Assembly: GCA_016794365.1 (NCBI GenBank)
Contig: JAEUKB010000041.1
Coordinates: forward strand, 1 to 64,000
Reading direction: 5' to 3'
Source: Myxococcales bacterium
GTDB lineage: Bacteria; Myxococcota_A; Polyangia; Palsa-1104; JAEUJZ01
Length of the DNA: 64,000 bases
Part shown: piece by piece, positions 35,349-44,714 of the stretch
Position numbering within the stretch: the stretch's first letter is position 1
Layout of the letters: each line of letters begins with the position of its first letter
The notes under the pieces: generated by a model
Seen by the model: only the letters and a program-made list of their open reading frames with translations
Database searches by the model: none
What the model was told of the DNA's origin: nothing
Program-made: the position numbers and the translations under genes

Positions 35349-36575
35349 ATGCGGACACTGCGAACTGCCTGCGTTGGCTTTGCTGTGGCAATGATGACGG
35401 CTTCGTCGGCACACGCCGTCGGCGAATCGGTGGGAGGCTTTCCAAACTGGCGTGAACGAACGCTGCATCAGTTCATGAACCGTGCGCGCGTCGATCCAGC
35501 GTCGGATCTGGCGGCGTGTCCGGCGGCAAACTGCCTGGAAAAGTCCTGTTACAAAGCGGTTCCGCCGCTCTACTACGATCTGGGGCTCGGCAAGGCGGCG
35601 CGCTTTCACTCGGACGAGATGAAGCAGCAAAACTACTTTGCCCACGACTCGAAGTGCGCGGTCGTCAGCAACATCGCGACGATCTATCCCGGTCAGTGCA
35701 AAGGTGCGGCAAGCTGCGCGTGTACGACGGGAACAGCGACGAGCTGGAGCGCTCGCGTCAAGCTCTTTGGTCCGAATACGAGCGGCGAAATCATCGCGTC
35801 ACCGACGGATCCAAAGCAGGCGTTTTACCTGTGGCTCTACGAACCGACGAGCGTATCGACGTGCGGCTATAACTCGCAAAATGGCCATCGTTACAACATC
35901 TTGCAGGCTGGTCCAGCCGTCGGAAACGGTGTCACAGACGCGGGTGCTTCCGTCGGTGACTTCGGTGGAACAGCCGGAACGTACAAGATTCCGTCGGGCT
36001 CGCACTATCCACAAAGCGGTGCCAGCGTCGAGATGTGGGCCAACTGGAAAGATGCCGCTGCCCCCAGCCAAGCCGTCGTCAACGTCGAAGGCAAGTGCTC
36101 GACGATGTCGCTCAAGTTCGGCACCGCCCAGAGCGGCGCGTACCTCAGCAGCCTGAGCGGACTTAGCACCGGCTGTCAGCGCTATCGCTTCGAGTTCAAA
36201 GACAGCGCAGGCACCGCCGTGATGTTTCCCGAAACGGGCTCGTACTACATCGGATCAAGCTGCGCCAGCGACGGATCGGACTTTTCGGCCAGCCCTCCGC
36301 CAAGCTGCGGCTGCACGCCGAGCTGTTCCGGCAAGCAGTGTGGCGACGACGGCTGCGGCAGCGTCTGTGGAAGCTGTGAGGCCGGCGCAAGCTGCACCGA
36401 CGGTCAGTGCGTCCCGATCCCGACCGATGGAAATCCCGATCCGAACGACGTAAATGCCAGCGGCTGTAGCTGCGATCTCAGTCACTCGTCAAGTCCCGCC
36501 GCTGCGCAGCTTGCGACGGCATCTATGCTGCTTGGCTTGCTACTGCTCCGCCGACTTCGCAAAAACCCGGTGTAA
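35349..36575 (+). CDS. CAP-domain surface protein with MYXO-CTERM-like sorting signal
   Basis: 408 residues. A signal peptide (cleavage near AHA-VGE, residue 23) is followed by a CAP/SCP-like domain: WRERTLHQFMNRARVDP, LGKAARFHSDEMKQQNYFAHDS, and a later N-GHRYNIL segment fit the bacterial CAP core. A Cys-rich stretch (CGCTPSCSGKQCGDDGCGSVCGSC) comes next. The end has Gly-Cys-Ser-Cys, a hydrophobic helix (LATASMLLGLLLL) and RRLRK, the tripartite MYXO-CTERM pattern in which the Cys is thought to be processed and lipid-linked at the surface. CAP proteins are secreted and diverse; the activity is unknown. The FHA gene starts 19 bp downstream. Confidence 0.85.
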   Translation: MRTLRTACVGFAVAMMTASSAHAVGESVGGFPNWRERTLHQFMNRARVDPASDLAACPAANCLEKSCYKAVPPLYYDLGLGKAARFHSDEMKQQNYFAHDSKCAVVSNIATIYPGQCKGAASCACTTGTATSWSARVKLFGPNTSGEIIASPTDPKQAFYLWLYEPTSVSTCGYNSQNGHRYNILQAGPAVGNGVTDAGASVGDFGGTAGTYKIPSGSHYPQSGASVEMWANWKDAAAPSQAVVNVEGKCSTMSLKFGTAQSGAYLSSLSGLSTGCQRYRFEFKDSAGTAVMFPETGSYYIGSSCASDGSDFSASPPPSCGCTPSCSGKQCGDDGCGSVCGSCEAGASCTDGQCVPIPTDGNPDPNDVNASGCSCDLSHSSSPAAAQLATASMLLGLLLLRRLRKNPV

Positions 36576-36594
36576 CATCAATCTGATCCACACC

Positions 36595-37968
36595 ATGCGC
36601 ACTGACCTTGAGGTAGGAAGCCGAGGCTCGGATTCCACGCTGCGATACAGCTTCGATCTGCCCAGCATTCGTGTGGGTCGCGGCGAAGACTGCGAGCTGG
36701 CAATCCCGACCGATCCGCAGCTGGGACGAAGACAGTGCGTGCTGGAATGGCACCACGGGACGCTGTTTTTGTTTCCGCTGCGCGGCGCGGTCGATACGTT
36801 GCTGAACTCGCAGAAGCTGCGACGGCCACTGCCGCTGTCGTCGGGCGATGTCATCGAGGTCGGCAGCCACATCATCAAGGTCTTCTTCATCCAGCCAGAG
36901 CTGACCTATCCAAGCGGAGCGCCTCGTCGTCTGAGCGTGCGGGTCACCGAGCCAGGACTTAGCCCGCGCACCGTCGATTGTGATCAAGCCATCATCCGAC
37001 TGTGCCAAGGCATCCAGAGCGACATCTACATCGGTGAGCCGAAGCAGAGTCGCATGCTCGCGCAAGATCCCGTCGAGGCGCTCATCTTTTGGTCTTCTTT
37101 GGGACTGCCGCATCTTTTGCTTCACAAGTACTCCGCGCCGATCGAGCGAAATGGCGAAGCTGTCGTCGCTGAGACAGTCTTGCAAGAAGGCGACCTTCTC
37201 CAGCTTGGCGGCACCCAGCTGGAGGTACGCGAAGTCCAAAGTCCCGCCGAGCCACCGCCGCCGCCGCTCGGGATGCTGATCTTCGACGGAGACGATCCGC
37301 CACGCTGGCAGTGGTTTGCCAAGCAGCGCATCGAGGCTGGCTCGGGCAAAAGCTGTGAGCTGCTGCTTCGCGATCCCCAGCTTCCAGCGACGGGATTTGC
37401 GATCGAACGCCGAGGCCGTACGCATGTCCTGATTCCACTCGCGAGCCAGCCCGGTCTGTATCTGAACTTTGCGCGCGTCGCGGCTCCGACGGAGCTGTCT
37501 CACGGCGATCGGATTGCCTACGGATCGCTGCTGCTTCACATCGACAAACAGCCGCAGCCCAAGCGCAGCCACAGCGAGCGCCGCATCGTGCTGGAGTTTC
37601 GCGATCCAAGCAGCGACGACGATCAGGATCCATCCGACGAGCCACGCGAGCTGTTTTTACACGAAGAAGCCACCCGCATCGGCACCACGCCGCAGTCCGA
37701 ATACGACTGGCCGACGCGCGACGAGCTGATGATCGATCTACACATCTTGTGGCACCCAAGTGGCACACCGCTGCTGCACGTCGGAATGTGGTCAGCGGAA
37801 GTCACGCTGGATGGACGCAAGCTCCGTCGCTGTTCGCTGCATCCCTTGCTGGTTGGATCGCAGCTTGTTGCCGCAGGAACCACGGCCCTCGTCACCGAGC
37901 TTGTGCCACGTCCGCTGCCCGAAACTGGCACAGAGTCTGGTGCAGAACCGACTCGGGGCGAATCATAA
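36595..37968 (+). CDS. Multi-FHA-domain protein
   Basis: 457 residues from the ATG at 36595; the longer frame overlaps the preceding gene and lacks support. The first FHA-like domain (about 10-110) has SIRVGRGEDCELAIPTD, QLGRRQCVLEW and TLLNSQKL, so the usual SRxH Ser is replaced by GRRQ. A second (about 235-325) has IEAGSGKSCELLLRD. A third, more diverged copy starts near ATRIGTTPQSEYDWPTRD. The canonical phosphothreonine-binding residues are weak in all three. It may act as a cytoplasmic scaffold that binds phosphorylated proteins or has lost that ability. It lies in a run of co-directional genes, 19 bp after the CAP-domain gene. Confidence 0.75.
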   Translation: MRTDLEVGSRGSDSTLRYSFDLPSIRVGRGEDCELAIPTDPQLGRRQCVLEWHHGTLFLFPLRGAVDTLLNSQKLRRPLPLSSGDVIEVGSHIIKVFFIQPELTYPSGAPRRLSVRVTEPGLSPRTVDCDQAIIRLCQGIQSDIYIGEPKQSRMLAQDPVEALIFWSSLGLPHLLLHKYSAPIERNGEAVVAETVLQEGDLLQLGGTQLEVREVQSPAEPPPPPLGMLIFDGDDPPRWQWFAKQRIEAGSGKSCELLLRDPQLPATGFAIERRGRTHVLIPLASQPGLYLNFARVAAPTELSHGDRIAYGSLLLHIDKQPQPKRSHSERRIVLEFRDPSSDDDQDPSDEPRELFLHEEATRIGTTPQSEYDWPTRDELMIDLHILWHPSGTPLLHVGMWSAEVTLDGRKLRRCSLHPLLVGSQLVAAGTTALVTELVPRPLPETGTESGAEPTRGES

Positions 37969-38058
37969 TATCAAGCACAGCGAGTCATCTTCCAGCGCAT
38001 CACGCAGAGCTGATTCGCAATCAACGTCAGCAAATCGCAGAGCACAAGGAGAGACACG

Positions 38059-38364
38059 ATGGCAACGATCGATATCAAAAAACAGCATGCGCTCGGTCAA
38101 GGACTTGCACAGACGCGCGCCGAAGCACTGGCTAGCTATCTATCCAGCGATCTCGGATTTCACACAAACAGCGATGGCGATCAGATCTTCGTTGAAGCCA
38201 AGAGCGGCAAGTTCAAAGGCACAACAGGTTCGATTCGATCCAGCATTTCCGATATCCACATTGACCTGACCGTTCCGCCCGATTCGCATGCGGAAGCGCT
38301 CTCGACCAAGATTTCGGCAAAGCTCGCGGATCTGCTCGGTGATGACAAAAAGCTCGTTGGCTAA
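38059..38364 (+). CDS. Polyhydroxyalkanoic acid system family protein
   Basis: 101 residues with a good AAGGAG site about seven bases before the ATG. MATIDIKKQHALGQGLAQTRAEALASYL and DGDQIFVEAKSGKFKGTTGSI fit the small PHA-system/PHA-granule-associated family (TIGR02610-like), whose members are thought to associate with storage granules or have a general steroidogenic-START-like fold. Neither PHA synthase nor phasin genes lie in this window, so the substrate is not supported by context. Confidence 0.7.
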   Translation: MATIDIKKQHALGQGLAQTRAEALASYLSSDLGFHTNSDGDQIFVEAKSGKFKGTTGSIRSSISDIHIDLTVPPDSHAEALSTKISAKLADLLGDDKKLVG

Positions 38365-38552
38365 GAAGGTCTAACAAGACTTCGTGAAGACCGATTGCGA
38401 ACCCCGGCTGTGAAGAACGCGCGTCTGTCCGTTCGCTTGTGGAATCCTGCGGGATCGTTGCCGATCTGGGGCTGTCTCTCTGGTATATAGCTTGCGGCCT
38501 CGCCGAGTCTCGGTGCGTCCACCTCTACACCGCATCAGGGAAGAGACATCCA

Positions 38553-39758
38553 GTGACTGTGCCAACAGATCCCGCTTCCGCGAAGGCTCCGCCGCGAACG
38601 CTGGCGTCGCTCTTGGTCGTGTACATGACCGTGTTCTTGGATCTGCTCGGCTTCGGGCTGATCCTGCCGCTGTTGCCGTTTTACGCGATGCGCTTCGGCG
38701 CGCAGGGAGCCCAGATCGGCCTTCTGTTTGCGTGCTTTTCGATCGCGCAGCTCATCGGAGCGCCGGTGCTCGGACGGATGTCGGATCGGCTGGGTCGGCG
38801 TCCGGTGCTGATTGTGTGTCTGCTTGGCTCGACGCTGTCGCTGCTTGCGACGGGACTGACTGACTCGCTGTATACGCTGATGGCGGCGCGCGCGCTGGCT
38901 GGACTGTTTGGCGGCAGCATCGCGACCGCGCAGGCCTACGTCGCAGATGTGACCACTCCGACGGAGCGCACCAAGTACATGGGGCTGATCGGAGCGTCGA
39001 TCGGCATGGGCTTTGTCTTTGGTCCCTTCATCGGTGCCGAGCTGTCCCGCTTTGGCTTTTCGACCGCAGCTTTTGTCGCCGCTGGCCTGTCGTGCGCAAA
39101 CCTTGTCCTGGCGGTGTTTTCGCTGCACGAGTCGCTGCCCGAGAGCGCACGCGGCAAAAGCACGCGCGTGTCCCTGTCTCTGTCGTCGCTGCAAGAAGCG
39201 CTCGGACGCAAAGTGGTGGGCCCGCTGCTGCTCATCACGATGCTGGCGACGCTGTCGTTTGTTGCGATGGAATCGACCTTTGCGCTGTTTGCCAAGCAGC
39301 GCTACGGCTTTTCCGAACAGACGATGGGACGACTGTTTGCGCTCATCGGCATCGTCATCGCGATCATTCAAGGCGGCGTTATCGGTCCGCTCGCTAGGCG
39401 CTTTGGCGAAGTCCGCATCGGCACCGCTGGCTTTGTGATCTTGACCGGATCGTTTTCAGCGCTGCCGTTTATGCCGACCCAAGCGCTGATGATCGCGGCG
39501 CTCGTCGTGGTCGCGATCGGTCAAGGCCTGCTCAGTCCCAGCCTCTCGACGCTGCTTTCGCGCGCAGCGTCCAAGACAGAGCAAGGTGGAACCTTGGGCC
39601 TCGGTCAGTCGCTCAACTCTCTGGCGCGAGCCATCGGTCCGGTGCTGGCTGGCACGCTGTTCGATTTGTATGCACCGTTACCGTATTTATTGGCCGCACT
39701 GATCACGACCGTGCTGGCCGCGCTGCTCGTGCGACACGGACGCGCTGCGACTGCCTAA
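38553..39758 (+). CDS. MFS drug/proton antiporter of the DHA1/TetA type
   Basis: About 401 residues with twelve hydrophobic helices. Motif A between helices 2 and 3 reads GRMSDRLGRRPVL, the signature of major facilitator antiporters, and DLLGFGLILPLLPFYA in helix 1 is typical of the TetA/DHA1 group. It likely exports a small hydrophobic compound against protons in the inner membrane. Initiation is at a GTG (38553, or a second at 38559); the longer frame from 38439 begins with a non-hydrophobic stretch. Its last 56 bp overlap the 3' end of the VWA gene on the other strand. Confidence 0.9.
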   Translation: MTVPTDPASAKAPPRTLASLLVVYMTVFLDLLGFGLILPLLPFYAMRFGAQGAQIGLLFACFSIAQLIGAPVLGRMSDRLGRRPVLIVCLLGSTLSLLATGLTDSLYTLMAARALAGLFGGSIATAQAYVADVTTPTERTKYMGLIGASIGMGFVFGPFIGAELSRFGFSTAAFVAAGLSCANLVLAVFSLHESLPESARGKSTRVSLSLSSLQEALGRKVVGPLLLITMLATLSFVAMESTFALFAKQRYGFSEQTMGRLFALIGIVIAIIQGGVIGPLARRFGEVRIGTAGFVILTGSFSALPFMPTQALMIAALVVVAIGQGLLSPSLSTLLSRAASKTEQGGTLGLGQSLNSLARAIGPVLAGTLFDLYAPLPYLLAALITTVLAALLVRHGRAATA

Positions 39759-41205
39759 CCCGCCGCACCATCAGCAACAGCATCGCCAGCCCAAACCACA
39801 GCGACGACGTTCCGACCGGACGCTGACCCGCAACATCACACGAGCAGCCACCTGCTGCGACCGCCGTCACCGCAAAGCCGCCCGACAGTCGAGCCAGTGC
39901 TCCGTCGGGATTTTTCACCACCACGTCGTAGCTACCGACCGCCAGATCCGCCGGAAGGAAGACCTTGATGGTCTTTTCATCTTCGACGAGCACACCCGAC
40001 AGCGGATACAGGCCCGCCGCACCTTCGAGGTACACGCTCGCACCCGGCGCAGCCACCGCAAAGCCACTGCCCCGCACCACCGCCGGTCCCGACTTGCCTT
40101 GCTCCAGCTCACGCGGGCTGATCCACTCAACGAAGAGCTTGCCGCCCGTGCCACCGTCACCCACCGGGGAAATGACCATGTCCGCTGGCATCATCGCCAG
40201 ATCCGTCGTCGTCATCGTCATATCCGCTGGCGTCATCGCCATATCCGTCGTCGTCATCGTCATATCCGTCGTCGTCATCGTCATATCCGCTGGCGTCATC
40301 GTCATATCCGCTGGCGTCATCGTCATATCTGGCGGCGTCATCGTCATATCTGATGGCGTCATCGTCATATCCGCTGGCGTCATCGTCATATCCAATGGCG
40401 TCATCGTCATATCCGCTGGCATTGCCATATCTGCTGGCATTGCCATATCTGCTGGCATTGCCATATCCGCTGGCACTGCGTCTGAACAGCTCGGATTTTC
40501 CATCAAAATGATCTGCGTGATCTTTTGAAGCGAGTTACTCAGCTCTGACGCTGTCTTTCCTTCGTAATAGCGCAGCGAGGTCGTTTCGGGATAGCCACCC
40601 GCGTCAGCCATCAGACCGAGCGTGGTCTTTTCCGATGCCGTCAGTCCATCACCCACACCGACGACAAATGTCGCAACCGACGGCATGCTCATCCGGCCCA
40701 GCTTGATCTGGTTCACCGTCCCAGTGCTCGTGTCTGGTTCGCCACCACAGCTTGGCCCACCGTCGGTCATCAGCACGATGTACTGCTTGCGCGTCGCGTC
40801 TTTTAGCTCGGACAGCGACACCGTATCGCGAATCGCCGTTCCGCTCGGCGTGCTTCCCGACGGAGTCAGCGCGGCCAGCGCCGATGCGATCGCGAAGCTG
40901 GTGCTGTAGTCGGGACGGACCTTGAGCGAGCTGTCGCAGCCCGAGTTTGGGAACGTCAACAGCCCAATCTTCGCCGCGCGCAGCGGATCTGCCAGCGACA
41001 CCAAACTGTTGATGGTCTGCGTCGCCATGCTCCAGCGCGTCCCACCGCCCAAGACCGAGGTGGACATTGAGCCCGAGCGATCGAGCACAATCTGAACATT
41101 CGGACACTTTGCTGCGTGTCCCAGCGACGAAAATAGCAGCAGACCCAGCAGCGCCAACGGACCCAAAAGACCCGAGCGCAACGGCTTCACGGCACGAACC
41201 GACAT
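39703..41205 (-). CDS. VWA-domain protein with DMTMTP repeats and MYXO-CTERM-like signal
   Basis: 500 residues from the ATG at 41205, which has AAGGAGAGG five bases upstream; an ATG 14 codons earlier does not. After a signal peptide (cleavage near GHA-AKC) comes a von Willebrand A domain with the MIDAS motif DRSGSMS, a later T in SGTAIRDT and the strand VLMTDGGPS. Residues about 240-350 are low-complexity repeats of PADMAM and xxDMTMT. An IPT-like beta domain follows (FVEWISPRELEQGKSGPAVVRGSGF). The end is GGCSCD, a hydrophobic helix (WFGLAMLLLMV) and RRVRQ, a MYXO-CTERM-like signal. It is a secreted, surface-anchored metal-dependent adhesion or binding protein by inference. Confidence 0.88.
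   Translation of the reverse strand: MSVRAVKPLRSGLLGPLALLGLLLFSSLGHAAKCPNVQIVLDRSGSMSTSVLGGGTRWSMATQTINSLVSLADPLRAAKIGLLTFPNSGCDSSLKVRPDYSTSFAIASALAALTPSGSTPSGTAIRDTVSLSELKDATRKQYIVLMTDGGPSCGGEPDTSTGTVNQIKLGRMSMPSVATFVVGVGDGLTASEKTTLGLMADAGGYPETTSLRYYEGKTASELSNSLQKITQIILMENPSCSDAVPADMAMPADMAMPADMAMPADMTMTPLDMTMTPADMTMTPSDMTMTPPDMTMTPADMTMTPADMTMTTTDMTMTTTDMAMTPADMTMTTTDLAMMPADMVISPVGDGGTGGKLFVEWISPRELEQGKSGPAVVRGSGFAVAAPGASVYLEGAAGLYPLSGVLVEDEKTIKVFLPADLAVGSYDVVVKNPDGALARLSGGFAVTAVAAGGCSCDVAGQRPVGTSSLWFGLAMLLLMVRRVRQSQRVRVARAARPARS
40172..40476 (-). repeat. Coding tandem repeat, 18-bp then 21-bp units (PADMAM / xxDMTMT)
   Basis: About four 18-bp units (PADMAM) are followed by about a dozen 21-bp units (xxDMTMT or variants). 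On the plus strand the recurring words are GTCATCGTCATATCC and GCTGGC. Units are nearly identical at DNA level, so copy number is likely variable by slippage. Confidence 0.92.
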
Positions 41206-41304
41206 CAAAGACCTCTCCTTGCGAAGTGTTTCGCAGGCTTTTAACACCGTCGTGGCGTAGCGGTCAGCTCAATTGTCGGATCTGAGTGCCTCTTGGCCGA
41301 CGGG

Positions 41305-42909
41305 TTAGACGTGCTCGCGCGTGCGGTCGAACGAAATCCCCGGCCACTTGTCGATGGTGTGATTCAGCCGCCAGTCGTTTTCCGCCAGGTACGTCAAGTT
41401 GCCGTCGATGTCGATCGCCAGGTTCGACGCGGCCTTGGTGCGGAACTCTTCCAGCTTCTTTTTGTCGTCGCAGCGCACCCAGCGAGCGGCTCCGTATTCG
41501 ACCGGCTCGTAGCTGGCTTCGACGCCGTATTCATCCCCAAGCCGCGCAATCGTCACTTCAAACTGGAGCACACCGACGGCACCCAAGATGTAGTCGTTGT
41601 TGCGCAGCGGACGGAACAGCTGCACCGCGCCTTCTTCCGCCAGATGCAGCAGTCCTTTTTCCAGCTGCTTGCTCTTGAGCGGATTGAGCAGTCGCACCCG
41701 ACGAAAGTGTTCCGGCGCAAAGTTGGGAATCCCCACGAACTTGAGCGGCTCTTTGTCGCTCATCGTGTCGCCGATCTTGATCGTTCCGTGGTTGTGAATG
41801 CCAATCACGTCGCCGGGAAACGCTTCTTCGACGCCCGAGCGATCCTGCGCCATGAAGATCGTCGCGTTTTGGATCTGCACGTCTTTGCCGATGCGGTGGT
41901 GTCGCACCTTCATGCCGCGCGTAAACTTCCCCGAGCAGATCCGCAAAAAGGCAATCCGATCGCGATGCTGCGGGTCCATGTTCGCTTGGATTTTGAACAC
42001 CACCCCGGAAAATGGCGCCTCGTACGGAGACACCAGCCGCGTCGTCGCTGCGCGTGCCCGTGGCTGCGGCGCAAACTGAAGCAGCGCATCGAGCAGCTCT
42101 GCGATCCCGAAGTTGTTCACCGCGCTACCGAAGAACACCGGCGTCAGCTTGCCCGCCAGATACGCGTCTTTGTCAAACGGAGTGCCCGCGCCTTGCAGCA
42201 GCTCCAGATCGGTCCGTAGGTGCTCTACTTGCGAGCCCAGCGCTTCGTCGAGCGCCGGATCACTCGCGTCGTGATAGACCACCGCGTCCTGCACTCGATC
42301 CGATCCCGTTCCCGAAAACAGCCGCAGCTCGTTGCGAAACAGGTTGAACGTACCTTTGAAGCGCTTGCCCATTCCGATCGGCCACGTCATCGGCGCGCAC
42401 TGGATCTTCAGGCTCGACTCAATGTCCGACAGCAGATCGAACGGCTCGCGGCCTTCGCGATCGAGCTTGTTGATAAACGTGATGATCGGCGTGTCGCGCA
42501 GCCGACAGACTTCCATCAGCTTGCGCGTCTGCGTTTCGACACCTTTGGCGCTATCGATCACCATCAGCGCCGAATCCACCGCCGTCAGCACGCGATACGT
42601 GTCTTCGGAAAAGTCCTGGTGGCCCGGCGTATCGAGGAGATTCACCTCGATGTCCTGATAGTTAAACTTCATCACCGACGAGCTAACCGAGATTCCACGC
42701 TCACGCTCGATCGCCAAAAAGTCACTGCGCGCATGTCGCGCCGCTTTGCGAGCCTTCACCGCTCCGGCCATCTGGATCGCTCCGCCGAACAGCAGCAGCT
42801 TTTCGGTCAGCGTCGTCTTGCCAGCGTCGGGATGGCTGATGATTGCAAACGTTCGCCGACGGTCAACTTCCCGGGCGATTTCTTTGGCGAGCAGGCTTTC
42901 TGGTTCCAC
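41305..42909 (-). CDS. prfC: Peptide chain release factor 3
   Basis: About 534 residues from a GTG at 42909, close to the 529 of E. coli RF3. The GTPase motifs are [22 protein letters not shown] (G1), the switch segment with [24 protein letters not shown] (G3) and NKLDREG (G4). The C-terminal domains match RF3 ([15 protein letters not shown], ending FDRTREHV). It is a GTPase that recycles release factors 1 and 2 from the ribosome. An in-frame ATG at 43005 adds 32 residues, but that start would lie only 8 bp from the start of the divergent Mpo1-like gene. No clear ribosome-binding site decides between them. Confidence 0.95.
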   Translation of the reverse strand: MEPESLLAKEIAREVDRRRTFAIISHPDAGKTTLTEKLLLFGGAIQMAGAVKARKAARHARSDFLAIERERGISVSSSVMKFNYQDIEVNLLDTPGHQDFSEDTYRVLTAVDSALMVIDSAKGVETQTRKLMEVCRLRDTPIITFINKLDREGREPFDLLSDIESSLKIQCAPMTWPIGMGKRFKGTFNLFRNELRLFSGTGSDRVQDAVVYHDASDPALDEALGSQVEHLRTDLELLQGAGTPFDKDAYLAGKLTPVFFGSAVNNFGIAELLDALLQFAPQPRARAATTRLVSPYEAPFSGVVFKIQANMDPQHRDRIAFLRICSGKFTRGMKVRHHRIGKDVQIQNATIFMAQDRSGVEEAFPGDVIGIHNHGTIKIGDTMSDKEPLKFVGIPNFAPEHFRRVRLLNPLKSKQLEKGLLHLAEEGAVQLFRPLRNNDYILGAVGVLQFEVTIARLGDEYGVEASYEPVEYGAARWVRCDDKKKLEEFRTKAASNLAIDIDGNLTYLAENDWRLNHTIDKWPGISFDRTREHV

Positions 42910-43013
42910 GGCAGCGCTTAGTACGGCATGCGGACCCAGCGCGTCTACGGAAATCGCGCACGATTCCGGGGCGGGGTTCCAAGTCACACGCAAGGCGGCT
43001 ACCATGGCTGCCG

Positions 43014-43325
43014 ATGGAAACGCCCAGCCACTTTGACAGTTTCGAGTCGTTTTACCCGTTTTATCTGTCGCAGCACGCGGATCGCGCCTGCCGACGACTA
43101 CACTTTGTCGGCAGCAGCATCGGCCTTCTCCTCGGAGTCTCGGCGATTGTTGCGCGCAAGCCGTCTCGTCTGCTCGCCGGTCTGGCGGTCGGTTACGGTC
43201 TGGCTTGGGTCGGTCACTTCTTCTTCGAGAAGAATCGCCCGGCGACGTTCAAGTTCCCGCTCTACAGCTTCATGGGCGACTGGGTGATGTGGAAAGACAT
43301 CGCCACCGGAAAGATTCCGTTCTAG
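43014..43325 (+). CDS. Mpo1-like/DUF962 family membrane protein
   Basis: 103 residues. [34 protein letters not shown] and [29 protein letters not shown] fit the DUF962/Mpo1 (YGL010W-like) family, with the conserved His and HFVG and the E-x-N-x-P-A-T segment. Fungal Mpo1 is an iron-dependent dioxygenase in phytosphingosine breakdown; in bacteria the substrate is unknown. Two short hydrophobic segments lie between the motifs, so membrane association is likely. The start lies 104 bp from the chosen prfC start, or 8 bp from the longer one. Downstream is the second 31-bp palindrome cluster. Confidence 0.85.
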   Translation: METPSHFDSFESFYPFYLSQHADRACRRLHFVGSSIGLLLGVSAIVARKPSRLLAGLAVGYGLAWVGHFFFEKNRPATFKFPLYSFMGDWVMWKDIATGKIPF

Positions 43326-43373
43326 CAATTCCCGCTGGTCCGCTTCGCCCGCGCAGTCGTTCCGCAAGTCCGG

Positions 43374-43523
43374 TTCCTGATCAATATGAGTCCTATAAAA
43401 TGCCTCTTATTGATCAGGAATCGATCCGTCGCTGGATATGCAATATGAAGCATGTAATATGCCTCTTATGTGCGCGCGACGAGACGATATGAAGCATCCA
43501 GCAGGACTCTTATTGCGTCCTGC
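43374..43523. repeat. Locus 2 of the 31-bp AT-rich interrupted palindrome (three copies)
   Basis: Copies are 43382-43412, 43441-43471 and 43485-43515, starting 59 and 44 bp apart. The first extends to a 17-bp stem with one mismatch: TTCCTGATCAATATGAG (43374-43390) against CTCTTATTGATCAGGAA (43404-43420). The third overlaps a GC-rich hairpin GCAGGAC...GTCCTGC (43501-43523). The cluster lies between convergent genes. Its members share the 31-bp length and end words of the copies at 28443-28540. Confidence 0.9.
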
Positions 43524-43547
43524 GGAAGCCGCGAAATTCCGTGCGGA

Positions 43548-44714
43548 CTACTTACAGCTCGATGGAGAAGGAAGCTGACAGGTTCCTGACTTGCACTGCG
43601 CGGGCCACAGACAGCCCGGTGTACCCGGGGAATCGACACACGCTGCACCATCAGCCGCCGGGGCCACGCACGTTCCCGCTCCCGTCGTCGAACTACAGCG
43701 CGATCCCCCCGCACAGATCGGATACGGAGCGCTGGTCGCAGAGCTGCACGTCGCTCCCGCTGCCAAGTAGCTGTAGAGCTTTTCGCACTTCTTGGTGGTT
43801 CCGTTGCAGCTTAGGTCTTTGGTGTAGTCGCAGTCGTAGACGATCGTCGGATCGCAAGTGTCTCCCGCTGCCCGTGATGCAGCGCAGGTTCCGCCGCGAC
43901 ATGCGAGCATCGGCAGACAGGCTGGACCGGCTGTTGTGTTGCACGCCGCACCCAGCGCAGCCATCTTCATACAGGTTCGAGATCCAGCAGCACCGACGCA
44001 AGCTGCGCCCGGTTCACAGGTCGGAGAGCCCGCCGTAAAGTCACACGCAGCACCGACTTTGACGTAGCTTGCGCAGACTCCGCAGCCCGTCGTGTAGTTG
44101 ATATTGCAGTAGCCGCTGACGCACTGATCGTTGGCTCCGCAGGCTGTGCCGTTTGCCAAGGTTCCACTGACGATACAGGCCGGAGCAAGCAGGTTCGCGG
44201 TATCAGCGTACTGAAGGCACGTAAGCGTGCTGTGATAATCGGCGCAGCGTAACATGTCGCTGGTTGTGCGCTTGCTTCCTGACAGATTGGCGTAGAGCAG
44301 ACACTGCTGCTTGTAGCGCGCCACACAGCTTGTCATCGACGGAAAACTGAGAGCCAGCGCGGACGGATAACAGTCTTTGTACTTGTCACAGCCAACCTGT
44401 GCATAGCGATCACAGACATCGGAAAGGGTCGGTGGCATCGTCATGTCTGTCAGCGTGGACAGATCGGGGGACGATCCCAAGTCCGCGCGGCTCATCGCGT
44501 CATCTACACCGGCATCCGTCACGCTGGCATCCGCTTCCGTCTGCGCGAGATCTGGTCCGGTTCCGTTGTCGGTCCCCGGTCCCGAAGAGCTAGACTGACA
44601 GCCCGGCAGCGAGAGCGCTGCGCCGAGCCAAACCGCCAGCAGCCAAGGGAATCGCGTGGTCTGCAAGTCTCTTTTGATGTCTCTCTTGATGTCTCTTTGC
44701 ATGTCTTTGGTCAT
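43548..44714 (-). CDS. Cys-rich lipoprotein
   Basis: 388 residues from the ATG at 44714, which has AAAGGA eight bases upstream; ATGs at 44738 and 44789 are less supported. The n-region MTKDMQRDIKRDIKRDLQ is built from 12-bp DNA repeats. A hydrophobic core leads to lipobox SLPGC (Cys39). An acidic linker (DLAQTEADASVTDAG...) follows, then a domain with many Cys pairs and GxxCGANDQCVSGYC-type repeats (GACNTTAGP, CEPGAACVG, GTCAASRAAGDTC). The Cys layout resembles the Cys-rich repeats of other myxobacterial lipoproteins. No catalytic motif is seen. It may belong with the two Cys-rich lipoprotein genes on the same strand upstream. Confidence 0.8.
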   Translation of the reverse strand: MTKDMQRDIKRDIKRDLQTTRFPWLLAVWLGAALSLPGCQSSSSGPGTDNGTGPDLAQTEADASVTDAGVDDAMSRADLGSSPDLSTLTDMTMPPTLSDVCDRYAQVGCDKYKDCYPSALALSFPSMTSCVARYKQQCLLYANLSGSKRTTSDMLRCADYHSTLTCLQYADTANLLAPACIVSGTLANGTACGANDQCVSGYCNINYTTGCGVCASYVKVGAACDFTAGSPTCEPGAACVGAAGSRTCMKMAALGAACNTTAGPACLPMLACRGGTCAASRAAGDTCDPTIVYDCDYTKDLSCNGTTKKCEKLYSYLAAGATCSSATSAPYPICAGGSRCSSTTGAGTCVAPAADGAACVDSPGTPGCLWPAQCKSGTCQLPSPSSCK

